DNA from: Dyella jiangningensis
GTDB lineage: Bacteria; Pseudomonadota; Gammaproteobacteria; Xanthomonadales; Rhodanobacteraceae
Assembly: GCA_000632805.1 (NCBI GenBank)
Contig: CP007444.1
Span: 4,576,772-4,640,771, forward strand
DNA: 64,000 nucleotides
Reading direction: 5' to 3'
Below are positions 40,844-48,796 of the stretch, one piece after another. The position numbers and the translations under genes are program-made. How positions within the stretch are numbered: position 1 is the first letter of the stretch; each line of letters starts with the position of its first letter. Under the pieces are notes generated by a model. The model had not been told where the DNA came from, searched no databases, and saw only the letters and a list, made by a program, of their open reading frames with translations.

Positions 40844-42252
40844 GCCGCCACCTCCGTCATGTACTCACGCGGATCCGCAATCCGCCCCGCGACAGCCGAA
40901 GCGGCAGCGGTGGCGGGACTTGCCAGCACCGTGCGCGCGCCCTTGCCCTGGCGACCCTCGAAGTTGCGATTCGACGTACTGACCACGAGCTGCCCCGGCT
41001 GCGCCAGGTCACCATTCATCGCGATGCACATCGAACAGCCCGGCACGCGCCACTCGGCGCCGGCAGCGGTGAACACGTGATGCAGGCCTTCGTTCTCCGC
41101 ATCGCGACGCACCGCTTCGGAACCCGGCACCACCAGCATGCGCACGCCGTCGGCGACGCGGCGGCCACGCAGCACGTGCGCGGCTTCACGCAGGTCGGAC
41201 AGGCGCGAGTTGGTGCAGCTGCCGACGAAGACCACGTCCACCGGCGTGCCCTGCATCGGCTTGCCGGCCTCGGCCTTCATGTAGTCGAGCGCGCGCTTCT
41301 CCACCGCATTGCGCGCGGCGGGCACCGGCTTGTCCATGGCGATCGCCATGCCCGGATGCGTGCCGTAGGTGACGGTCGGGCGCACCTTGCTCGCGTCGAC
41401 GTGCACTTCGCGGTCGTAAGCAGCACCGGCATCGGTGCGCAGCGAGCGCCAGTGCGTCACGGCTGCGTCCCATGCCGCGCCTTGCGGCGAGCGCGGACGG
41501 CCCTTCAGCCAGGCGAAGGTGGTGTCGTCGGGTGCGATCAGGCCTGCGCGTGCGCCGGCTTCGATCGACATGTTGCACACCGTCATGCGCTCTTCCATCG
41601 ACAGCGCCTCGATGGCGTTGCCGCGGTACTCGATGACGTAGCCGGTGCCGCCGTCCACGCCGATCTCGCCGATGATGTGCAGGATCAGGTCCTTGGCGCC
41701 CACGCCGGCCGGCAGCTTGCCGTCGACGTGGATCGCCAGCGTTTTCGGCTTGCGCTGCAGCAGGCACTGCGTCGCCATTACGTGGCCGACTTCGGTAGTG
41801 CCGATACCGAACGCCAGTGCGCCGAACGCGCCATGCGTGGAGGTGTGGCTGTCGCCGCACACGATGGTCATGCCCGGCTGCGTCGCGCCCAGCTCGGGAC
41901 CGATCACGTGCACGATGCCGCGATCGCTGCTGTCCCAGCCATGCAGTTCGACACCGAACTCGCGGCAGTTGGTTTCCAGCTTCGCGACCTGCGCCTTCGC
42001 CTCGGCATTCGCATACGGACGCTCGCCGTTCGCATCGGCGGGCAGGGTGGGGGTGGAATGATCCAGCGTGGCCAGCGTGCGATCCGGGCGGCGCAGCTTC
42101 AGGCCGCGCTCGCGCAGTTCGCTGAAGGCCTGCGGCGACGTCACCTCGTGAACCAGATGCAGGTCGATATAGAGGATCGCCGGCGTATCAGTCGACTCGG
42201 GTACAACGACATGGGCGTCCCACACCTTTTCGAACAAGGTCTTCGCGGTCAT
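40840..42252 (-). CDS. leuC: 3-isopropylmalate dehydratase large subunit LeuC
   Basis: 470 residues. With LeuD it isomerises 2- to 3-isopropylmalate through a [4Fe-4S] cluster. Cluster ligands are in VFVGSCTNSRLSDLR and VPGCSMCIAMNGD; CGDSHTSTHGAFGALAFGIGTTEV is the conserved active-site segment. The start overlaps the ilvE stop (ATGA) and the stop overlaps the linker ORF that leads to leuD. No truncation or odd composition. Confidence 0.98.
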   Translation of the reverse strand: MTAKTLFEKVWDAHVVVPESTDTPAILYIDLHLVHEVTSPQAFSELRERGLKLRRPDRTLATLDHSTPTLPADANGERPYANAEAKAQVAKLETNCREFGVELHGWDSSDRGIVHVIGPELGATQPGMTIVCGDSHTSTHGAFGALAFGIGTTEVGHVMATQCLLQRKPKTLAIHVDGKLPAGVGAKDLILHIIGEIGVDGGTGYVIEYRGNAIEALSMEERMTVCNMSIEAGARAGLIAPDDTTFAWLKGRPRSPQGAAWDAAVTHWRSLRTDAGAAYDREVHVDASKVRPTVTYGTHPGMAIAMDKPVPAARNAVEKRALDYMKAEAGKPMQGTPVDVVFVGSCTNSRLSDLREAAHVLRGRRVADGVRMLVVPGSEAVRRDAENEGLHHVFTAAGAEWRVPGCSMCIAMNGDLAQPGQLVVSTSNRNFEGRQGKGARTVLASPATAAASAVAGRIADPREYMTEVAA

Positions 42253-43253
42253 GCCACAGCTCCCATCGAAGCGGGCTGTTGTTGAGGAGTGCGGTCATGG
42301 ACGGCCGCTTTTTGATCTTCGTGGTCAGGGACGACCACATCAGATACAGGCGTCAACCAGCCCCACTGATCCGTGGTCGTGCCGTCGAACAAGCCGAAGA
42401 AGGCCTTCTGCAGCGCACGCGTCACGTCGCCGGGGCGGCCCGCGCCGACCTGCTTGCGATCCACCGAGCGCACGGGCGTGATTTCAGCAGCCGTGCCGGT
42501 CATGAAGATCTCGTCGGCGGTGTACAGCGCCTCGCGCGGCAGGTCGCGTTCTTCCACCGCGATGCCCAGCTCGCCGGCCAGCGTGATCACCGACTCGCGC
42601 GTGATGCCGGCGAGGATGCCGGCGCTGGTTGGCGGCGTGAGCAGCTTGCCGTTCTTCACGAGGAACAGGTTCTCGCCGGCGCCTTCGCTCAATAGGCCGT
42701 TGTGGCCCAGCGCGATGCCCTCGGCATAACCGCCGCGACGCGCTTCGAGCGCGATCAGCTGGCTGGAGAGATAATTGCCGCCGGCCTTGGCCCAGCTCGG
42801 AATCGTGTTGGGCGCGGGACGATGCCACGACGACACGCACACATCGGCGCCGTGCTCGATCGCGTCACCCAGGTAGGCACCCCATTCCAGCGCCATGATC
42901 GCCACGTCCACCGGTGAATCGCCCTTGGGCAGCACGCCCAGGCCGCCCGCCCCGCGAAACACGATCGGGCGCACGTAAGCGGACTTCATGCGGTTGGCGC
43001 GAATCACTTCGTGGCACGCGGCGTTGATCTCGTCTTCGCTGAATCCGATCTCGATCTCGTACACGCGGGCCGACTCGAATAGCCGGCGCGTGTGGTCGGC
43101 GAGGCGGAAGTAGGCGGGGCCTTGCGGCGTGGCGTAAACGCGCTCGCCTTCGAAGACCGAGGAGCCGTAGTGCAGGGCGTGGGTGCTGACGTGGACCGTG
43201 GCCTCGGTCCAGGGTTTGATCTGGCCGTTGTGCCAGAGAAATGGCGTGGTCAT
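42249..43253 (-). CDS. ilvE: Branched-chain amino acid aminotransferase IlvE
   Basis: 334 residues. It transfers amino groups to the three branched 2-oxo acids, using PLP. Family features: THALHYGSSVFEGERVY, VFRGAGGLGV, the PLP lysine in PSWAKAGGNYLSSQ, and EGAGENLFLVKNG with FMTGTAAEITPVRSVD. Family sequence ends near DQWGWLTPV, about residue 303; the last 31 residues (VVPDHEDQKAAVHD onward) come from the 40-bp palindromic repeat at 42284-42322. The stop still overlaps leuC (ATGA), and the start overlaps leuA (ATGA). Confidence 0.96.
   Translation of the reverse strand: MTTPFLWHNGQIKPWTEATVHVSTHALHYGSSVFEGERVYATPQGPAYFRLADHTRRLFESARVYEIEIGFSEDEINAACHEVIRANRMKSAYVRPIVFRGAGGLGVLPKGDSPVDVAIMALEWGAYLGDAIEHGADVCVSSWHRPAPNTIPSWAKAGGNYLSSQLIALEARRGGYAEGIALGHNGLLSEGAGENLFLVKNGKLLTPPTSAGILAGITRESVITLAGELGIAVEERDLPREALYTADEIFMTGTAAEITPVRSVDRKQVGAGRPGDVTRALQKAFFGLFDGTTTDQWGWLTPVSDVVVPDHEDQKAAVHDRTPQQQPASMGAVA
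42284..42322 (+). repeat. 40-bp palindromic repeat, GCGGCCATGGATGGCCGC family, copy 1
   Basis: Contains GAGTGCGGTCATGGACGGCC and continues GCTTTTTGATCTTCG. Near-identical to the inverted copy at 43286-43325, differing by about six changes that are all transitions. It encodes part of the C-terminal tail of IlvE when read on the minus strand. Confidence 0.8.
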
Positions 43254-44905
43254 TGGACGTTCTCCTTTTGCGCGCGTCCATTCGCGCGAAGGTCAGAAAG
43301 CGGCCATCCATGGCCGCACTCTTCAATGGAAGCCTCGTTACGAGGAGGGGCTTGTCGTTCGATGCGGTTGACGATGGCGAGTGCCGCATGCGCGGTCGCC
43401 TCGATGATGTCGGTGCTGACGCCGTCGCCGCGCCAGTCGCGTTCGGCGTGGCGAGCGGTGAGCTGGGCGTGGCCCTGCGCGTCGCCGCCTTCGCTCACGG
43501 CGCGCACCTGGAACTGGGTGACGTCCAGCGTGGTGCCGGTCGCACGTTCGATGGCGCGCAGCACGGCGTCGACCGGGCCGTCGCCGATGGCGGCTTCGCC
43601 TACTTCGTGGCCGTTGTCGTGGGTCAGCTTCACCGAGGCCGACGCGCTGCCGCCCAGGTGCGAGTTGGTGTTGAGCTGCGCAATGCGCCATGGACCCGTC
43701 GCTTCCGGATCCATGCCCAGCGCGATCGCTTCCAGGTCTTCGTCGTGCACTTCGCGCTTCTTGTCGGCCAGCGCCTTGAAGCGCGCGAAGATGCTGTCCA
43801 TCGCGGCTTCGTCGACGTCGTGGCCCAGGGTCTGCAGTCGCTGGCGCAGCGCGTGGCGACCCGAGTGCTTGCCCAGCACCAGCTTCGTCTCACCCATACC
43901 CACATCCTGTGGACGCATGATTTCGTAGGTGCCGCGATGCTTCAGCATGCCGTGCTGGTGGATGCCGGACTCGTGCGCGAACGCGTTGTCGCCAACCACG
44001 GCCTTGTTGCGCGCCACGGCCTGGCCGGTCAGCTGGGTCAGCAGGCGCGAGGTGGGGTAGAGCTTGCGCGCGTCGATGCCGGTATCGACGCCGAAGTAGG
44101 CGCCGCGCACGCGCAGCGCCATCACCACTTCTTCCATCGATGCGTTGCCGGCGCGTTCGCCGATCCCGTTGATGGTGCATTCCACCTGGCGCGCGCCGGC
44201 GGCGACACCGGCCAGGCTGTTGGCCACGGCCATGCCAAGGTCGTCATGGCAATGCGTGGAAAAGACCACCTGGTCCGCGCCACGCACGTGCTTGCGCAGG
44301 TAGGCGATGCGCTCGGCCATTTCGACCGGGGTCGTGTAACCCACGGTGTCGGGTACGTTGACGGTGGTGGCGCCGGCGGCAATCGCCGCGCTGAACACCT
44401 CGACCAGGTACTCCGGCTCGGTACGCATCGCGTCTTCGGCCGAAAATTCCACTTCATGGCACAGCTGCTTGGCACGCTCGATGGCGGCGCAGGCGGTATC
44501 GATCACCTGCTGCTTGCTCATGTTGAGCTTGTGCTCGCGATGCAGCGGGCTGGTGGACAGGAACAGGTGGATGCGCGCATGGCGCGCGGCTTCCAGGGCG
44601 CGGCCGCAGGTGTCGATGTCGCCGTCGTGGCAGCGCGCCAGGCCGGCCACGGTAGGGCCGCGCAGCACGCGGGCGATCTCCGCCACCGAGGCGAAATCGT
44701 CCGGCGAGGCGCTGGGAAAACCCGCCTCCAGGATGTCCACGCCCAGTGCTTCGAGTGCATGTGCCATGCGCAGCTTCGCGCGGCGATCCATCGAAAAGCC
44801 GGGCGCCTGCTCGCCGTCGCGCAGGGTGGTGTCGAAGATGCGCACGCGTTCGGCGGCTACATCGCCCACGTCGCTGCTCTCGTTGCTGGTTGTCTCGGGG
44901 GTCAT
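43250..44905 (-). CDS. leuA: 2-isopropylmalate synthase LeuA
   Basis: 551 residues, about 35 longer than usual. It condenses 2-oxoisovalerate with acetyl-CoA, the first step of leucine synthesis. Motifs: IFDTTLRDGEQAPGFSM, the metal site THCHDDLGMAVANSLAG, GIGERAGNASMEEVVM, HQHGMLKHRGTYEIM, and a C-terminal LeuA regulatory domain for leucine feedback. Family sequence ends near AALAIVNRIER; the tail (NEASIEECGHGWPLSDLRAN) is translated from the repeat at 43286-43325. The stop overlaps ilvE (ATGA). First structural gene of the supra-operon, behind an attenuator. Confidence 0.96.
   Translation of the reverse strand: MTPETTSNESSDVGDVAAERVRIFDTTLRDGEQAPGFSMDRRAKLRMAHALEALGVDILEAGFPSASPDDFASVAEIARVLRGPTVAGLARCHDGDIDTCGRALEAARHARIHLFLSTSPLHREHKLNMSKQQVIDTACAAIERAKQLCHEVEFSAEDAMRTEPEYLVEVFSAAIAAGATTVNVPDTVGYTTPVEMAERIAYLRKHVRGADQVVFSTHCHDDLGMAVANSLAGVAAGARQVECTINGIGERAGNASMEEVVMALRVRGAYFGVDTGIDARKLYPTSRLLTQLTGQAVARNKAVVGDNAFAHESGIHQHGMLKHRGTYEIMRPQDVGMGETKLVLGKHSGRHALRQRLQTLGHDVDEAAMDSIFARFKALADKKREVHDEDLEAIALGMDPEATGPWRIAQLNTNSHLGGSASASVKLTHDNGHEVGEAAIGDGPVDAVLRAIERATGTTLDVTQFQVRAVSEGGDAQGHAQLTARHAERDWRGDGVSTDIIEATAHAALAIVNRIERQAPPRNEASIEECGHGWPLSDLRANGRAQKENVQ
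43286..43325 (-). repeat. 40-bp palindromic repeat, GCGGCCATGGATGGCCGC family, copy 2
   Basis: On the minus strand GAGTGCGGCCATGGATGGCC followed by GCTTTCTGACCTTCG. Contains the perfect palindrome GCGGCCAT-GG-ATGGCCGC with a two-base centre. With copy 1 it flanks ilvE in inverted orientation, about 960 bp apart. It encodes part of the LeuA tail. Confidence 0.8.
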
Positions 44906-44940
44906 TCGTTTGGCTCCGCTGGCACGCGCCGTTGGGCAAC

Positions 44941-44975
44941 AAAAAACCCCGCATCCGTTTCCGGGTGCGGGGTTT
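44941..44975 (-). terminator. Attenuator terminator of the leu/ilv operon
   Basis: On the minus strand the stem AAACCCCGCACCC/GGATGCGGGGTTT (12 of 13 pairs, 6-nt loop) is followed by six T residues at 44946-44941. It lies between the leader peptide stop (45021) and leuA (44905). Its left arm CCCGCACC (44964-44971) is the exact complement of GGTGCGGG at 45025-45032 in the last leader codons, which gives an 8-bp antiterminator. A stalled ribosome on the Leu/Val codons would leave that segment free. Confidence 0.9.
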
Positions 44976-45020
44976 GTTGGTGGTATCTAGGTTAGTTCTG
45001 CTTTACCTGGACACACGCCC

Positions 45021-45158
45021 TCAGCCCGCACCTCCGTTGGTAATAAGGAGTACGAGTACAAGGGCAAGAAGGAGGTTGTTGCGAAGGCGCAGCACGCCGT
45101 CGATGGTCGGTGGACCAATCGGTTCGGCGATGCGATCGTGGCTGTTGCGCTGCGACAT
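45021..45158 (-). CDS. leuL: Leader peptide of the leu/ilv operon (45 aa)
   Basis: 45 codons ending in TGA at 45021-45023. Residues 29-39 read LLLALVLVLLI: seven Leu, two Val and one Ile in eleven codons, including four CTT and two GTA codons that are rare in this high-GC genome. The stop codon and last three sense codons (GGT GCG GGC) lie exactly over the antiterminator strand. Ribosome stalling when charged leucine, valine or isoleucine tRNA is scarce should therefore let the operon be read. No Shine-Dalgarno precedes the ATG; the promoter at 45166-45195 would start transcription at or next to it, so the mRNA may be leaderless. Confidence 0.88.
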   Translation of the reverse strand: MSQRNSHDRIAEPIGPPTIDGVLRLRNNLLLALVLVLLITNGGAG

Positions 45159-45165
45159 GCAACCG

Positions 45166-45195
45166 ACCCTAATGGCCCGTCCAACGGGTTGTCAA
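45166..45195 (-). promoter_or_regulatory. Promoter of the leu/ilv supra-operon
   Basis: Perfect -35 TTGACA (45190-45195), an 18-bp spacer and -10 TAGGGT (TAnnnT type, 45166-45171), then seven bases to the leader ATG. The same spacing of all parts is seen in front of the thr leader at 62941-62970. Confidence 0.6.
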
Positions 45196-45263
45196 CAGTT
45201 TCTTTTGAAAATTTCGTGATCGCGTGTCGCGATGCACATTCGGACGTCCAGATGGCTGAATGC

Positions 45264-45290
45264 CTCGCGCGCGTGTTGCATGCGCGCGAG
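45264..45290 (-). terminator. Stem-loop after the TetR gene
   Basis: Perfect 9-bp stem CTCGCGCGC/GCGCGCGAG with a 9-nt loop, 12 bp past the tetR stop and 70 bp before the leu promoter. No T-run follows closely. It may separate the tetR transcript from the BCAA operon. Confidence 0.4.
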
Positions 45291-45301
45291 CGGCACCACG
45301 T

Positions 45302-45922
45302 TCAGCGACGCGCGGCGAGTTGGCCGAGGTAGAGCGAAAGTGCCTGCTGGAGCTGGTTTTGCGCAGCTTTTCGCAGCGTCGCCGGCTGCTCGCTGTCGAG
45401 CGCGACGGCGGCCTTCATCAACTGCTGCACCACCATCGCGGCAGGGCGAAGTTCGCCAGCGGGGATGCCGGGTGCGTGGATCGCAAGAATCTGGCTGAGG
45501 TAATCGCGCATGCGCTGGCGAATGGTGCGACCCAGCATGGAGGGCAGCGAGCCTGCCACTTCCACCAGCGCGACGAAGGACGGGTGCCGCTTGCGGTAGT
45601 CGGCGAAGGCCCGCAGCAGGTGTCCTGCCAGCTCTTCCGTCGTCCAGTCCGGGGTCTGGGCCAGCAGGCGCTCCATGTGCTCGTTCAGCCCGTTCGCGTG
45701 GCCGGTGATCAACGCCTCGGCCACCGACTCCTTGGTCGGGAAGAACTGATACAGCGAGCCGATGGAGGCGCCGGCGCGGGAGGCGATCTCCGTCATGGTG
45801 GTGGCGTCGTAGCCTTTTTCGACGAAGCAGTCCGAGGCGGCCGAGAGCAGGGTCGCCACGCGCTCGTGGCCGCGGCGGCGGCTGGGGGCGCGGCCCGCCT
45901 GGCTTGTGTTTTGTGAGGACAT
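45302..45922 (-). CDS. TetR/AcrR family transcriptional regulator
   Basis: 206 residues from ATG 45920-45922, nine bases after GGAG; an ATG two codons upstream (45928) is the alternative. N-terminal HTH: RVATLLSAASDCFVEKGYDATTMTEIASRAGASIGSLYQFFPTKE in the normal TetR arrangement; the C-terminal ligand domain (VALVEVAGSLPSMLGR) is unspecific. It is divergent from the isochorismatase-like gene. Two palindromes with TGAGG/CCTCA half-sites lie at its start and in the shared control region, so it probably represses itself and the neighbour. Confidence 0.9.
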   Translation of the reverse strand: MSSQNTSQAGRAPSRRRGHERVATLLSAASDCFVEKGYDATTMTEIASRAGASIGSLYQFFPTKESVAEALITGHANGLNEHMERLLAQTPDWTTEELAGHLLRAFADYRKRHPSFVALVEVAGSLPSMLGRTIRQRMRDYLSQILAIHAPGIPAGELRPAAMVVQQLMKAAVALDSEQPATLRKAAQNQLQQALSLYLGQLAARR

Positions 45923-45956
45923 CCTCATAAACTCCAATGTGAGGCTTCCCTCACAT
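45914..45956. promoter_or_regulatory. Candidate TetR operators (two palindromes)
   Basis: ATGTGAGG-CTTC-CCTCACAT at 45937-45956 is a perfect 8-bp inverted repeat. A second with the same half-site, TGAGGA-CA-TCCTCA, lies at 45914-45927 over the tetR start codons. CATAAT at 45954-45959 could be the -10 box for the divergent gene, so binding would block it. Confidence 0.55.
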
Positions 45957-46049
45957 AATAGTCTTCCCCGCAGGTATTGGGGCGCTGCATGAACGCCGCC
46001 TATTCTACGCCGATGCCTGCGCGATCCCCGGCATTCCCTGGAGTTACCG

Positions 46050-46619
46050 ATGGAAAAGCTTGATCCCCGCATCACCGCGCTCGTCCTTATCGACCTGCAG
46101 AAAGGCATTGCGCCGTTCGCCGGCGGTCCGCATTCCAGCGCCGAGGTCAACGCCCGCGCCGGCCGCCTGGCCGCCCGCTTCCGCGAACTGAAGGCGCCCG
46201 TGGTGCTGGTGCGGGTGGGCTGGTCGGCCGATGGTGGCGACATGCTGCACCCGCTGACCGACGAGGCGCCACGCAACACGACCTTGCCTGCCCACTGGTG
46301 GGAATACGCCGACGAGCTCGACGCGGCCGACGGCGACATCCACATCACCAAACGCCAATGGGGTGCATTCCACGGCACCGAGCTGGAACTGCAGCTGCGC
46401 CGCCGCGGCATCACGCAGATCGTGCTGGGTGGTGTGTCTACCAACATCGGCGTGGAATCCACCGCGCGCAACGCATTCGAGCTGGGCTTCCACCAGGTGT
46501 TGGTGGAGGACGCGATGAGCTCGTCCCATGCCGACCATCACCGCTTCGCCGTGGGAACGATCTTCCCCCGCCTGGGACGCGTGCGCTCCACCGAGCAGGT
46601 ACTGGCCATGCTGGCCTGA
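46050..46619 (+). CDS. Isochorismatase family hydrolase, YecD-like
   Basis: 189 residues closely patterned on E. coli YecD: ALVLIDLQKGIAPFAGGPHSS (catalytic Asp), KRQWGAFHGTELELQLRRRGI (catalytic Lys), and GGVSTNIGVESTARNAFELGF. In amidohydrolases of this superfamily the last motif has Cys; here, as in YecD and true isochorismatases, that position is Gly, so cysteine-based amide hydrolysis is unlikely. The substrate is unknown. It is divergent from tetR across two operator-like palindromes and is probably its target. Confidence 0.88.
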   Translation: MEKLDPRITALVLIDLQKGIAPFAGGPHSSAEVNARAGRLAARFRELKAPVVLVRVGWSADGGDMLHPLTDEAPRNTTLPAHWWEYADELDAADGDIHITKRQWGAFHGTELELQLRRRGITQIVLGGVSTNIGVESTARNAFELGFHQVLVEDAMSSSHADHHRFAVGTIFPRLGRVRSTEQVLAMLA

Positions 46620-46672
46620 AGCACCGCCGCTTGGTTACCCTCGCCCGACGAATCCGGTGCGAGGGAACGGGC

Positions 46673-47455
46673 ATGAAGGTGAAAGTCGCTTTGGCGATCG
46701 CAGGGTTGTCGTGCGCGATGGCTTCGTCCGCATGGGCCGCCAACGGCGAATTTTCGGCTCGCCACGTGCAGGTGGACGGCCATGACGTGGCCTACCAGGT
46801 GTTCGTGCCCAAGCACTGGTCGCCGGATCGCGAATGGCCGGTGGTGCTGTTCCTGCATGGCAGCGGCGAGCGCGGCAGCGACAACCAACTGCAGCTGAAG
46901 CAAGGCCTGCCGCCGTGGCTGAAGACGCATGGCGACGATTTCCCGGCTGTGGTGGTCGCGCCGCAGGCGCCCGACGACACCATCTGGGACGGCGCGCAGG
47001 AGCAGGCCGCGCTCGCAGCCATGGAAGACAGCATCAAGGCTTACCACGGCGATCGTTCCCGCCTGTATGTCACCGGCCTCTCGATGGGCGGCTACGGCGC
47101 CTGGCAGTTCGCCGTCGATCATCCCGGCCTGTTCGCCGCCGCCGCGGTAGTCTGTGGCGCGATCCGCGCGCCGAGCGACATGCCCGAACTCGTCGTGCAT
47201 GGCCCGCCGCAGGACGGCAATCCTTACCAGTGGGTGGCCGAGCGGGTGAAGCCGATGCCGGTGTGGATCTTCCACGGCGAGGTGGACGACCAGGTCGCGC
47301 CAAGCGAGGCACGCAACATGTATGCGGCGCTGCTGAAGGTGGGCGATGAGGTTCGCTATACGCAGTTTCCCGGCGTGAACCACGGTTCCTGGGTGCCGGC
47401 CTACGCCACCGCCGAACTGTGGCCGTGGATGTTCTCCCATCGCGCGGCCCATTGA
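46673..47455 (+). CDS. Secreted alpha/beta hydrolase (esterase/PHB depolymerase-like)
   Basis: 260 residues from ATG 46673 with a cleavable signal peptide (MKVKVALAIAGLSCAMASSAWA). The alpha/beta hydrolase triad is visible: nucleophile TGLSMGGYGAW, Asp in FHGEVDDQV and His in GVNHGSW; oxyanion region FLHGSGERG. This arrangement occurs in periplasmic esterases and phospholipase/carboxylesterase-like enzymes encoded near sugar loci. It lies 53 bp after the isochorismatase-like gene. Its link to the carbohydrate genes that follow is possible (deacylation of glycans) but not shown. Confidence 0.85.
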   Translation: MKVKVALAIAGLSCAMASSAWAANGEFSARHVQVDGHDVAYQVFVPKHWSPDREWPVVLFLHGSGERGSDNQLQLKQGLPPWLKTHGDDFPAVVVAPQAPDDTIWDGAQEQAALAAMEDSIKAYHGDRSRLYVTGLSMGGYGAWQFAVDHPGLFAAAAVVCGAIRAPSDMPELVVHGPPQDGNPYQWVAERVKPMPVWIFHGEVDDQVAPSEARNMYAALLKVGDEVRYTQFPGVNHGSWVPAYATAELWPWMFSHRAAH

Positions 47456-47656
47456 CGCGACGACACCGGCAAAACCACGGCACGGCCACAATCATGGCCG
47501 CCACCTAAATCGCTTTTGTTGCGGTGCGTTCACCGCCGTGTAGCTCGCGTTATGGCGGCGTTATGCCGTCCTTGTCGCTTGCGGCCGTCATCGCATGTCG
47601 TGTGAATTACTGCGCCGCAGCGAAAGATGTCGTTGCGGCTTCTTTACAAGCTTTCA

Positions 47657-47670
47657 TGAAAACGTTTACG
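47657..47670. promoter_or_regulatory. LacI-family operator candidate upstream of the regulator gene
   Basis: TGAAAACGTTTACG, 12 of 14 matches to the palindrome TGTAAACGTTTACA, 43 bp before the lacI-family start codon. It suggests autoregulation and control of the downstream TonB receptor gene. Confidence 0.6.
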
Positions 47671-47713
47671 TTGGCGCCGCCGTGACCCCCGGGTCACCCT
47701 CAAAGCCGGCGCC

Positions 47714-48775
47714 GTGACGACCAAGAAAGCGACCATCAAAGATGTAGCGCGTGAGGCCAAGGTGTCGGTGGCTTCCGTGTCGCGCGCTTTGAACGGGCAG
47801 GGCGGCGTCACCGCCGAAACGCTCGAACGCATCCGCGTCGCCGCCAAGCGCTTGCACTACATTCCCGACAACGCCGCGCGCAGCCTGATCACCCGCCGCA
47901 CGCACACCATCGGTGCGCTGCTGCCGGATCTGTTCGGCGAGTTCTTCTCCGAGCTGATTCGCGGCATCGATCTCGCTGCGCGCTCGCGCGGCCTGCACCT
48001 GCTGGTGTCGAGCTCGCACGACGGCGCCGACGAGGCCGCCGCAGCACTGCGCGCCATGCAGGGTCGTGTCGACGGCATGCTGATCCTTTCGCCGTGGGTG
48101 GACGAAGGCTTCCTCGAAGCCAATCTCCCGGGCGCCTTGCCCACCGTGCTGATCAACAGCCCGATCCATGCCAGCGGGCGCAGCGTGCTCAACATCGACA
48201 ACCGCGGTGGCGCGTATGCGATGACCGAGCACCTGCTGCGCACGGCGGGCCACAAGGACATCGCGTTCATCGCCGGCCCCGCCGGCAACTTCGACGCCGA
48301 ACAGCGCGCTTTGGGTTATCGCGAGGCGATGAAGAAACTCGCGCCCAAGGTGCCGCTCAACATCGTGGCCGGCAGCTTCACCGAGGAATCGGGTTACCAC
48401 GCGGGACGCGAGCTGCTTGCGCAGGGCAAGCGCCCATCCGCCGTATTCGCCGCCAACGACATGATGGCGGTGGGTTGCCTCTACGCCTTCAAGGAAGCCG
48501 GCCTGCAGGTGCCAGCGGACATCGCGCTTGCCGGGTTCGACGACATTCCCATCGCGCGTTATCTCACGCCCCCGTTGAGCACCGTCAGCGTGCACATCGC
48601 CGAGCTGGGCCGCAATGCGCTGGAACGACTGGCTGCGCTGATGGACGGCCGGGCCCAGTCGGATAGCACGGACACGCTCGGTTGCGCGATCGCCGTCCGT
48701 GGAACCTGCGGCGCGAGCCGCGACGCGTCAGCCACAAAAAATACCTATCAACCTGCACGCCCATTCGATCCCTGA
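47714..48775 (+). CDS. LacI family transcriptional regulator
   Basis: 353 residues from GTG 47714. N-terminal HTH and hinge: TIKDVAREAKVSVASVSRALNGQGGVTAET, YIPDNAARSL. A periplasmic-binding-protein-like sugar domain follows (IGALLPDLFGEFFSELIRGID, VLINSPIH, AVFAANDMMAVGCLYAFKEAG, GFDDIPIARYLTPPLSTV). It directly precedes the TonB receptor gene by 21 bp, and palindromes of LacI-operator type lie upstream of it, within the receptor gene and in front of the GH1 gene. It most likely senses a glucan-derived oligosaccharide. Confidence 0.92.
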   Translation: MTTKKATIKDVAREAKVSVASVSRALNGQGGVTAETLERIRVAAKRLHYIPDNAARSLITRRTHTIGALLPDLFGEFFSELIRGIDLAARSRGLHLLVSSSHDGADEAAAALRAMQGRVDGMLILSPWVDEGFLEANLPGALPTVLINSPIHASGRSVLNIDNRGGAYAMTEHLLRTAGHKDIAFIAGPAGNFDAEQRALGYREAMKKLAPKVPLNIVAGSFTEESGYHAGRELLAQGKRPSAVFAANDMMAVGCLYAFKEAGLQVPADIALAGFDDIPIARYLTPPLSTVSVHIAELGRNALERLAALMDGRAQSDSTDTLGCAIAVRGTCGASRDASATKNTYQPARPFDP

Positions 48776-48796
48776 TCGATTCCTTGGAGGGGAGCC

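Noticed and set aside
45021..45184. A 65-codon frame on the minus strand in a different reading frame over the leu leader
   Set aside because: Its codons show no branched-chain run and no plausible start; the 45-codon frame ending at 45021 explains the region fully.
47485..47510. CGGCCA-CAATCA-TGGCCG hairpin after the esterase gene as another copy of the leuA/ilvE repeat
   Set aside because: Only the short inner arms resemble the 40-bp repeat; flanks do not match, so a simple stem-loop after the gene is a better reading.
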